Below are positions 7,150-13,570 of a DNA stretch of 64,000 nucleotides, one piece after another. The position numbers were made by a program, and so were the translations under genes. The DNA is from Rhodoplanes tepidamans (GTDB lineage: Bacteria > Pseudomonadota > Alphaproteobacteria > Rhizobiales > Xanthobacteraceae): positions 22,716-86,715 of the forward strand of contig NZ_JAUSUJ010000028.1 of NCBI RefSeq assembly GCF_030813915.1, read 5' to 3'. Every line of letters starts with the position of its first letter. Positions within the stretch are counted from its first letter, which is position 1. Below the pieces are notes generated by a model. It did no database searches and was not told the origin of the DNA. It saw nothing but the letters and a program-made list of their open reading frames with translations.

Positions 7150-9762
7150 ATGCCGCAGCCTCCTACTCACGGCGCACCTGGACGCGAGCGGCCGATGCTG
7201 CATTCCAGCCAAGCGGACCTCACTGGCTGCGACCGTGAGCCCATCCATCGGCCCGGTGCAATTCAGCCGCATGGCGTTCTGATCGCGCTCGATCCGAAAA
7301 CGCTCGAGGTCGTGCAGGTCGCCGGACCCGCTGCCACGTATTTCGGATTCTCCGGTCAGGCGTTGATCGGCCAGCGGCTCGAAACGCAGATCGGCTCTGC
7401 GGCCAGGATCAGGCTCGAAGCCCAGTTCGCACACGATCCCGCCATGCCCCGCACGTCGCTGGCGCTGGAGGTGGAGATTCTCGGCAGTCGCATGGATGCG
7501 ACCGCGCATCTGCACGACGGGCTGGTCATTCTCGAGCTGGAGCCGCAGCGTCCGTTGCCCGCCGCCGACGTGCTCGACCTCGTTCATTCGATGATCGGTC
7601 AGATGCGCCCGGCAGAGCGACTGGAGACGCTGCTGCAGTCCTTGGCCGATCAGGTCCAGCATGTCACCGGCTATGACCGTGTGATGGTCTACCGGTTCCA
7701 GGCGGACGACAGCGGCCATGTCGTGGCCGAGGCCCGCTCGGCGGAGGCGGTGCCGTCCTATCTCGACCTGCATTATCCCGCGAGCGACATCCCCGCACAG
7801 GCCCGCGAGCTCTATGCCAGGAGCTGGATCCGCTACATTCCGGATGCGGCCTACACGCCCGAGCCGCTGGTTCCGCCGCTCAATCCGAGGACCGGGGAAC
7901 CGTTGGATCTGAGCTGGAGCCGGCTGCGCGCCGTCTCGCCGGTCCACCTCGAATATCTCGGCAACATGGGCGTGCGCTCGTCGATGTCGCTGTCGTTGAT
8001 GGTCGGGAGCAGGCTCTGGGGTCTGATCGCGTGCCACGCGGCGGCGCCCCTCTATCTCAGCGCCAGGCTGCGGCTGGCGCTCGAAGTGTTCGCTCAGCTC
8101 GCCTCGCTTCACCTGGGCAGCACGATCGACCTCGGCGAGGCTAACGAGCGAATCCGGTTCCGCGACGTCCACGATCAATTGACCCGCGCCATGAGCCAGC
8201 AAGGCTTGGCCGAGGCGCTAATCGGCTCCCGCCCCAACCTCCTGGACTATATTCAGGCCGCGGGTGTCGTGGTCAGGGTCGAAGGCGAAAACTTCGCACT
8301 CGGACAAGCGCCCGATGACGGGCAACTCGACGCCCCGGTCGAATGGCTCAACCGCACCCGGTCCGAGGGCGTGTTCTTCACCGACCATCTGGCGGCGGAT
8401 TATCCCGCGGCCGAAGGCTTCCTCGACCGCGGCGCAGGCCTGCTGGCGCTGTCGGTGTCGCGCCAGCCGCGCGATTACGTGCTCTGGTTCCTTCCCGAGG
8501 TCATCTCGACCGTGACATGGGCGGGAGATCCCAGCAAGCCCGTGACGTCGGGCCCGCTCGGCGACCGGCTCACGCCGCGCAAATCCTTCGCCGCCTGGAC
8601 GGAAACCGTGGCCGGCCGGTCGCGCCCGTGGCGCGCCGTCGAAATCGACGCCGCCATCCTGCTCCGCACCACCGTGCTGGAAGTGGTGCTGCATCGCATC
8701 GATCAGGCGCTGCGCGAGAAGGCCAAGGCGAATATTCAGCAGAACCTGCTGATGAACGAGCTGGACCACAGGGTCAAGAACACCATCGCCACCATTCAGT
8801 CGCTGGTGCGGCTGTCGAGCAAGAGCGCCGACGAGCTGGTCGACTTCACCCGCTCGATCGAAAAGCGGCTCCAGGCGATGGCGAAGGCTCACACCCTCTT
8901 GTCGGCCTCGCGCTGGCAGAGCGCCTCGATGCGGACGATCGTCGAAGAAGAGTTCGCCGCCCTGAGGTCCCGGTTGGACGTCGGCGTCATCATAGAGGGC
9001 GACGAGTACGCGCTCGAGCCGCGCGCGGCGCTCTCCTTTGCCCTGGCTTTGCATGAGCTGATCACAAACGCCGTCAAGCACGGCAGTCTTTCGAACGCGG
9101 CGGGAAAGGTTCTTGTGACCTGGAACGAGGTTTCCAGAGACGACAGGACGTGGCTCGCCTTCCACTGGACCGAGGTGGGAGGTCCGCCAGTGATGCCCAC
9201 GGAACGACGTGGCTTCGGCCGCACCCTGTTGGAGCGGGTGTTCGCCGAGGACGTGAGCGGGCGGGTCGATCTGGCCATGAACCCGGAGGGCGTTCGCTGC
9301 CTCATCGAATTTCCATTCGAGCGGCTCGTTCCGGTGGCGCCGGTTGCCGAGAAGACGCACTACGGCCGCGCTGCCCCGGTGGAGCGGGAGCGACCGGGAA
9401 CCCTGGTCGGCGTCCGGATGCTGGTGGTGGAGGACGACGGCCTGATCGCCGCCGACTTGGCCGAAATCTTGCGAAGCGCGGGCGCGACCGTGATCGGTCC
9501 TTATGGGCGGCTCGGCGAAGGTCTCGCTGCGGCGGCCGACGAGGATTTCGACATTGTGCTGCTCGACGTCAATCTCCGCGGCAGACCGTCTTGGCCGATC
9601 GCCAATCTGGTCATCGACAGGGGCATCCCTGTCGTACTGGCGACCGGCTACTCCGAGGCCTTCGAGCGGCCTGCTGCCTTGGCCGGGCTCATCACGGTCA
9701 ACAAACCCTACGACTCGGCCCTGCTTCTGAGTGAAATGCAACGCGCGCTCGTTTCAAGTTAA
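7150..9762 (+). CDS. Bacteriophytochrome HWE-family histidine kinase with C-terminal receiver domain
   Basis: This is a red/far-red photoreceptor kinase of 870 residues. The N-terminal PAS-like region has the biliverdin-attachment Cys27 in the context CDREPIHRPGAIQPHG. The GAF domain carries PASDIP (210-215). A PHY domain spans about 330-510. The HWE-type kinase has its H-box at ELDHRVKNT (His540) and an ATPase region with HELITNAVKHG. A receiver domain (about 754-868) has the acidic pair in VVEDD, the phospho-acceptor Asp806 in LLDVNL and Lys852 in NKPY. The layout predicts light-controlled phosphotransfer to its own receiver or a partner. The ATG at 7150 follows an AGGAGG site 11 bases upstream. 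ATG 7195 is an alternative that keeps Cys27. No separate response regulator or heme oxygenase is adjacent. Decayed Mu-like phage fragments lie on both sides. Confidence 0.93.
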   Translation: MPQPPTHGAPGRERPMLHSSQADLTGCDREPIHRPGAIQPHGVLIALDPKTLEVVQVAGPAATYFGFSGQALIGQRLETQIGSAARIRLEAQFAHDPAMPRTSLALEVEILGSRMDATAHLHDGLVILELEPQRPLPAADVLDLVHSMIGQMRPAERLETLLQSLADQVQHVTGYDRVMVYRFQADDSGHVVAEARSAEAVPSYLDLHYPASDIPAQARELYARSWIRYIPDAAYTPEPLVPPLNPRTGEPLDLSWSRLRAVSPVHLEYLGNMGVRSSMSLSLMVGSRLWGLIACHAAAPLYLSARLRLALEVFAQLASLHLGSTIDLGEANERIRFRDVHDQLTRAMSQQGLAEALIGSRPNLLDYIQAAGVVVRVEGENFALGQAPDDGQLDAPVEWLNRTRSEGVFFTDHLAADYPAAEGFLDRGAGLLALSVSRQPRDYVLWFLPEVISTVTWAGDPSKPVTSGPLGDRLTPRKSFAAWTETVAGRSRPWRAVEIDAAILLRTTVLEVVLHRIDQALREKAKANIQQNLLMNELDHRVKNTIATIQSLVRLSSKSADELVDFTRSIEKRLQAMAKAHTLLSASRWQSASMRTIVEEEFAALRSRLDVGVIIEGDEYALEPRAALSFALALHELITNAVKHGSLSNAAGKVLVTWNEVSRDDRTWLAFHWTEVGGPPVMPTERRGFGRTLLERVFAEDVSGRVDLAMNPEGVRCLIEFPFERLVPVAPVAEKTHYGRAAPVERERPGTLVGVRMLVVEDDGLIAADLAEILRSAGATVIGPYGRLGEGLAAAADEDFDIVLLDVNLRGRPSWPIANLVIDRGIPVVLATGYSEAFERPAALAGLITVNKPYDSALLLSEMQRALVSS

Positions 9763-9777
9763 TACTCGCTACACACA

Positions 9778-9975
9778 TCAAGTGCGTTCCCTGACGCTTT
9801 CAGCGGCTTCCATCTGTTCTGATCCCGCCATCGTCCGGTTTCTCCCAGTCGACGACATGGCTGCCGGGCGCTCGGCCCGGAGCGCGTCGACGGCGAACTG
9901 GGCGACGCTGCATCGATACGGCGCCCGCCGCCCGCCGGGTCGACGTCCGTCCGCACTGTTCGGAGACGCATGCCC
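9778..9975 (+). pseudogene. Degenerate copy of the phage right-end zinc-ribbon gene
   Basis: This stretch aligns with the last gene of the intact prophage (55499-55720). It begins VRSLTLSAA where the intact gene has VRSIELTC, keeps the PVDDM region (PDDRTV in the intact gene), and shares GCCGGGTCGACGTCCGTCCG near its end. The cysteine pairs are lost and the frame is disturbed. The downstream noncoding bases also match. It is the right end of an older Mu-like prophage. Confidence 0.7.
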
Positions 9976-10033
9976 CAGGGGCTTGGCAGAGAGACCGAGG
10001 CAGCCCGACCGAGGGCGCTTCAGCCCCACCATT

Positions 10034-10053
10034 CCGCTGCCACTCGATCTTGC
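10034..10053 (-). mobile_element. Right-end transposase site of the older prophage, split by the new insertion
   Basis: The 20 bases CCGCTGCCACTCGATCTTGC are identical to the inner right-end site of the intact prophage (55757-55776). Joining 10053 to 55812 restores GATCTTGCGCGCTA, which differs in one base from the true right terminus GATTTTGCGCGCTA. The newer phage therefore landed inside the older element's end. Confidence 0.75.
10049..10053. repeat. Left copy of the 5-bp target site duplication
   Basis: CTTGC directly precedes the phage terminal TGTA and is repeated directly after the right terminal TACA at 55807-55811. Five bases is the duplication length made by Mu-family transposases. 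Confidence 0.9.
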
Positions 10054-10200
10054 TGTAACCCGCAAGATCAGATGGCATGGGCGGGATCTGGCGGGAACGG
10101 CCGGGATCAGCCGGGAAAACCTCGACGGTGGCGGAACTTGACGGGCGCGGCGGGGGCGGACGGCGGATCCGGGGGGCGCAAGATCGGATGGCACGGCGCG
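10054..10200 (+). mobile_element. Prophage left end with two transposase-binding sites
   Basis: Site L1 (10054-10084) begins TGTAACCCGCAAGATCAGAT and continues GGCATGGGCGG. Site L2 (10176-10200) is GCGCAAGATCGGATGGCACG followed by GCGCG. The shared core is CGCAAGATC-RGATGGCA. The about 120-bp spacing resembles the multi-site ends that bind MuA. A third left site was not recognised. Confidence 0.8.
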
Positions 10201-10243
10201 TGACGGCGCGGCGGAAAAAGCGTCGACGAGTCAGTGGCGAAGG

Positions 10244-10359
10244 GTGACGCGGCGTCACTGTTCCAGCCGACGCCGGCGATCGTACCACAAACCATTGAAA
10301 ACACGACCGAGCTGGCCCGAAAGCCGCGACCCGGTGATGGGTCGAACAGTGACGCGGCG
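10244..10359. repeat. Inverted repeat in the noncoding left end
   Basis: GTGACGCGGCGTCAC (10244-10258) is a perfect 15-bp palindrome followed by TGTTCC. Read in reverse the unit is GGAACAGTGACGCC, and it recurs in the other orientation as GAACAGTGACGCGGCG at 10344-10359. It lies between the transposase sites and the last minus-strand gene and may be a protein-binding site. No gene is supported in 10201-10378. Confidence 0.55.
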
Positions 10360-10378
10360 ATGCACCGTCGTCCGAGCC

Positions 10379-10789
10379 TCAACGGGTTCCGGCAGACGAG
10401 CGCACTGAGCGTTCGCAGTCCGCCATCTGCCGCCGATACTCCCGGTCGTCGGCCAAGAGCGCGGCCCGAACCCGGTCCGGCGGCAGATCGATGTCGTAGA
10501 TCATGTTCAACAGCGTCTGGGTGGCGACGCCGCAGAAGATCCGCCCCAGTTCGCCGGGCTTGGTTGCGGCTATGATGGCCGCGTGGTTCGCGAGCAAGGC
10601 TCGGCGGGGCGCTGCGAGCGCCTCTCGATCGTGCGTTGCGATTCCGGCTCGGACCGTACGCTCCGCGTCCCGAATGCTCCGGACGATCTGCACCAAGTCG
10701 GCGCCCAGGGCGGGACCCGACGCGCCTATGACGCCGACGAAAGCGATCAAGGTCCCGATCACGCGCCTCAGATCGTCCGCCCGTACCAT
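10379..10789 (-). CDS. Putative secreted protein beside the repressor (lysogeny-expressed cargo candidate)
   Basis: The 136-residue product has a signal peptide (hydrophobic core GTLIAFVGVIGASG, then PALGA) and a mostly helical mature part with two cysteines. No family was recognised. Its ATG at 10789 lies inside the end of the repressor gene (stop at 10768), so it should be co-transcribed with the repressor in the lysogen. That position suggests a lysogenic-conversion role such as envelope modification or exclusion, which is inference. In-frame starts further upstream fall within the repressor gene. Confidence 0.6.
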   Translation of the reverse strand: MVRADDLRRVIGTLIAFVGVIGASGPALGADLVQIVRSIRDAERTVRAGIATHDREALAAPRRALLANHAAIIAATKPGELGRIFCGVATQTLLNMIYDIDLPPDRVRAALLADDREYRRQMADCERSVRSSAGTR

Positions 10790-11442
10790 CTCACGCGTCC
10801 CTCGACCCGCAGCTCGGGCAGCTCGGCAGCCGGGATGACCTCGTCGTCGTAGTGCTGATTGTCGGACTTCAGCACGGCGCTGCCGTCGCGCCGCGTCTGG
10901 ATGCGCTTCACCAGCACCATCCCGCCGAGAACCAGCACGTAGATCCCATTGTCGACGACGCTGTCGATGCCCCGGTCGATCAGGAGAAGGTCGCCGTCCC
11001 GAATGGTCGGCTCCATCGAGTCGCCGACCGCGATCAGGACCTCGGCCTGCCGGGCATTCAGGCCGATCCGGCGCAGCCATTCGGTGCGAAACGCCACGAA
11101 TCGCGATGTGCCGTCGAGATCGTCCAGCGGGACTAAGGCGCCGGGACCCGCACTGGCCCGCACGTCGTAGCGCCGGACGAACGAAAAATCCTCAATTATA
11201 TCAGTATCTTGAAGCTTATTGACGCCTGCGACCAGCCATTCCAGCGAGACCCGCCCCGCCTTCGCCAAAGCGATTATCGTGGCGAGGCTCGGGTCGCCGC
11301 CGCCCAGGATCTTGTTCAAGCCGGACTGCGAGATGCCGGCCCGCCGGGCGAAGTCGGCCTGCGTCGATCCAGAAACAAGCTCCTGCAATCGCAAATGAAA
11401 TTGCGAAAGCTCACGAGCCGGTTGCTTGCGAGGGCGGGGCAC
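10768..11442 (-). CDS. Phage repressor, HTH plus S24 (LexA/CI-like) peptidase
   Basis: This is the master lysogeny repressor, 224 residues from GTG 11442. An N-terminal HTH (TQADFARRAGISQSGLNKIL, about 27-46) is joined to an S24 peptidase domain with Ser142 in VGDSMEPT and Lys179 in LVKRI, the self-cleavage dyad. It should therefore be inactivated by RecA during DNA damage, unlike the Mu c repressor, which lacks a peptidase. An in-frame GTG at 11505 would place the operators inside the coding region, so 11442 is preferred. It is divergent from ner. Confidence 0.9.
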   Translation of the reverse strand: MPRPRKQPARELSQFHLRLQELVSGSTQADFARRAGISQSGLNKILGGGDPSLATIIALAKAGRVSLEWLVAGVNKLQDTDIIEDFSFVRRYDVRASAGPGALVPLDDLDGTSRFVAFRTEWLRRIGLNARQAEVLIAVGDSMEPTIRDGDLLLIDRGIDSVVDNGIYVLVLGGMVLVKRIQTRRDGSAVLKSDNQHYDDEVIPAAELPELRVEGRVRWYGRTI

Positions 11443-11460
11443 GCTGTGTAATCCACTAAA

Positions 11461-11502
11461 GCGATAATCCGCCTTGCGATTTATCGCTATGGCGATTATC
11501 GT
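11461..11502. promoter_or_regulatory. Operator region with three related dyads
   Basis: GCGATAATC (11461), the perfect dyad GCGATTTATCGC (11476-11487) and GCGATTATCG (11492-11501) are spaced about 15 bp apart between the divergent repressor and ner genes. They are the likely binding sites for the repressor and/or Ner, controlling the early promoter and the repressor promoter. Confidence 0.7.
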
Positions 11503-11567
11503 CACCCAAGTGATTTGCCGACCCAGAAAAACCGGCCGTGAGGGCGGCCGGTGCTCCGGAGACCGAG

Positions 11568-11867
11568 ATGCGGAAACGGCGTTGGGATCGTCATGCCATC
11601 AAGGCGGAGGTGCACCGTCGCGGCATGACCCTGCTCGGGATCGCCCGCGGCGCGGGTCTCGAGCCGAGTGCGTGCAAGGTCGCGCTGCGCCGTCGCAACT
11701 ACGGCGGCGAGCGAGCGATCGCGGCGGCGCTCGGGATCGAGCCCTCCGTCCTGTGGCCCGAGCGATACGACGCCAGACCCGTCTCTCCCCAGCAGCGTAC
11801 CCGACTCGGGTCGGCCGCCACCAGTCAAAACGCCCCCGTGGGCTGGACATCGCGAGGGCTGCCGTGA
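11568..11867 (+). CDS. ner: Ner-like (Nlp family) DNA-binding regulator
   Basis: This is an early regulator of transposable phages that represses the early and repressor promoters. The 99-residue product begins RKRRWDRHAIKAEVHRRGMT, followed by the HTH LLGIARGAGLEPSACKVAL and LGIEPSVLWPERY, the Nlp/Ner pattern. The C-terminal 30 residues are polar and probably unstructured. GGAG lies 6 bases before ATG 11568. It is the first gene of the early operon, divergent from the repressor. Confidence 0.88.
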   Translation: MRKRRWDRHAIKAEVHRRGMTLLGIARGAGLEPSACKVALRRRNYGGERAIAAALGIEPSVLWPERYDARPVSPQQRTRLGSAATSQNAPVGWTSRGLP

Positions 11868-12259
11868 GCCGCCGGATGTCAGGCTTTCGCGTGCCGATGG
11901 ATATCGGGCCGAGCACCGCACAGCGGCTGTACGTCCACGGAGTGGTGATCGCTGGCCTCGTCTGCGCCTGGCTCACCCTGTCGGCCGTCATCCTGGAGGC
12001 CATCACCCCGCGCCAGCCGAACCAGGCCGCGACCGCACCGAACGAGCCGCGCGCGGCGTTCGGCCTTCCCTGTGAACAGCCCGGTCGGCCCGAACCGACG
12101 CGGGCCGCGATGCGCGCCACCTGCGCGCCGGTCCTTCGCGGGCCGTCTGTGGTGGGGCGGCGGGGCTACCCGCATGGCGGGGACGCCCCCGCACCGGCTG
12201 GTCCGAACTCCGGCGGGCGCGCTCCCGGCGCGTCCGCCGGTCTTTTTGAAGCGCGTTGA
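11864..12259 (+). CDS. Small single-pass membrane protein, unknown
   Basis: The 131-residue ORF starts at GTG 11864, overlapping the ner stop (GTGA). ATG 11876 is an alternative. One membrane helix (GVVIAGLVCAWLTLSAVILEA, about residues 25-45) is followed by a proline- and arginine-rich tail. No family was recognised. The coupling to ner supports it being real. Confidence 0.5.
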   Translation: MSRRMSGFRVPMDIGPSTAQRLYVHGVVIAGLVCAWLTLSAVILEAITPRQPNQAATAPNEPRAAFGLPCEQPGRPEPTRAAMRATCAPVLRGPSVVGRRGYPHGGDAPAPAGPNSGGRAPGASAGLFEAR

Positions 12260-12270
12260 GAACGGCGGAC

Positions 12271-13110
12271 ATGACCATCAAAACTATCGAGATCGAAAAG
12301 ATCGACGCCAGCGGACGGCTGCGGCCGACCCGCCCCGAATGGATCGAAGCCTTCGCCGAGCAGATCGCCGCCGGCGACGAGTTGCCGGCGATCGAGGTGG
12401 TCGAAGCCGGCGACGGTTATCGGCTGATCACCGGCAAGCATCGGCTCGAAGCCCACAGGCAGGCGGGTCGGACCGTCATCGCGGCGGAGGTGAAGGATCC
12501 GGCGAAGTACGGCGACGAGGCGTCGCGCCGGCTCCGCGAGATCAAGGAGAACTTTTACAGGGTCGGGCTGACGGAGCTCGATCGCTGCGTCGCCATCGCG
12601 GCCTGGAAGGACATCTACGAGGCGACGAACCCTCTGCCGAAACGCGGCCGGAAGAGCGCCGAGGAAATTGCCGCAGAATCTGCGGGAATTTTCTCGGCGA
12701 GCTTCTCGAAGGCTGCGGCCGAGGTGCTCGCCATCTCCGAGCGCTCCGTCCAGGTCGCCGTGAAGATCGCGACCGGCATCGAGAAGGGGGTCCGCGCCGC
12801 GCTCGCGCTGCATCAGGTCGCCGATCATCAGGCGGACCTGCTCGCCCTCGCGCAGCAGACGAGCACACGACAGGAGGCCATCGCCGCGCTGCTGCTCGAT
12901 CCCGAGCAGGGCATCGACTCGGTCGCGGTGGCGATTGCGACGCTCGACAGAACTCCGGCCCGGGCCCGCGCCGCCGCGTGGGAGAAGCTGTCCAATCGCT
13001 TCGCGCGGCTGAAGGAGGCGCAGCAGCACGCGTTCTTCGAGGCGCATCACGACGCCATCACGCTGTGGCTCTCCAAGCGCAGCGCCGGTGCCCAGACCAC
13101 CAAGCGGTGA
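12271..13110 (+). CDS. ParB N-terminal domain (ParB/Srx-like) protein
   Basis: The 279-residue product opens with a ParB-type nuclease/CTP-binding fold: IDASGRLRPTRPEW, then VVEAGDGYRLITGKHRLEAH (GKHRLEA at about 58-64, the GxHRxxA motif). A charged helical part and a C-terminal domain of unknown type follow. Such proteins are common in the early region of alphaproteobacterial Mu-like phages. A role in DNA binding or copy handling is likely but unproven. ATG 12271 is preferred to an upstream in-frame TTG at 12256. Confidence 0.72.
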   Translation: MTIKTIEIEKIDASGRLRPTRPEWIEAFAEQIAAGDELPAIEVVEAGDGYRLITGKHRLEAHRQAGRTVIAAEVKDPAKYGDEASRRLREIKENFYRVGLTELDRCVAIAAWKDIYEATNPLPKRGRKSAEEIAAESAGIFSASFSKAAAEVLAISERSVQVAVKIATGIEKGVRAALALHQVADHQADLLALAQQTSTRQEAIAALLLDPEQGIDSVAVAIATLDRTPARARAAAWEKLSNRFARLKEAQQHAFFEAHHDAITLWLSKRSAGAQTTKR

Positions 13111-13114
13111 CGTC

Positions 13115-13570
13115 ATGGCCCCGCGCCGGGACACCTCCACGCTCGATCTGTTCCGCGACTTCGAGCCGGCGCCCGTGGTGCCGCGCTTCGCGGCCGACGA
13201 GGTCAAGGCGTGGACCCCGGCGCGGCGGCTCTCCCGCGCGATCGCCAAGACGCTCGACGAGTGCGGCCGCTCCCGCGAGGAGGTGGCCACTGCGCTCTCG
13301 GAGCATCTCGGCGAGCGCGTCTCCAAGGCGATGCTCGACGCCTACGCCTCCCCCGAAAAGCCGCATGCGATCTCGGCGCAGCGGCTCGCCGCGCTGGCCG
13401 TCGTCACGGGCGACGTGCGCCCCTTCAACACGCTCCTCGACGCCGCCGGGCTGATCGTGATCGAGGCGAAATACGAGGCGCTCCTGCGGCGTGAGAAGGC
13501 CCGGGAGCTGCGCGAGCGGCTCGACCGCGAGATCGAGGCGGCCGACGCGGCATGGAAGGCGCGGCGATGA
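13115..13570 (+). CDS. Early phage protein with predicted HTH, unknown
   Basis: The 151-residue product is mainly helical. The segment CGRSREEVATALSEHLGERV followed by SKAMLDAYASPEK looks like a helix-turn-helix, with a long basic/acidic helix at the C-terminus. Its stop overlaps the transposase start (ATGA), so it is coupled to MuA. Function unknown; a transposition or regulatory accessory is plausible. Confidence 0.62.
   Translation: MAPRRDTSTLDLFRDFEPAPVVPRFAADEVKAWTPARRLSRAIAKTLDECGRSREEVATALSEHLGERVSKAMLDAYASPEKPHAISAQRLAALAVVTGDVRPFNTLLDAAGLIVIEAKYEALLRREKARELRERLDREIEAADAAWKARR

Noticed and set aside
10234..10575. Plus-strand ORF in the phage left end
   Set aside because: It crosses the inverted repeats and the end of a minus-strand gene with a clear signal peptide; no ribosome site or motif.
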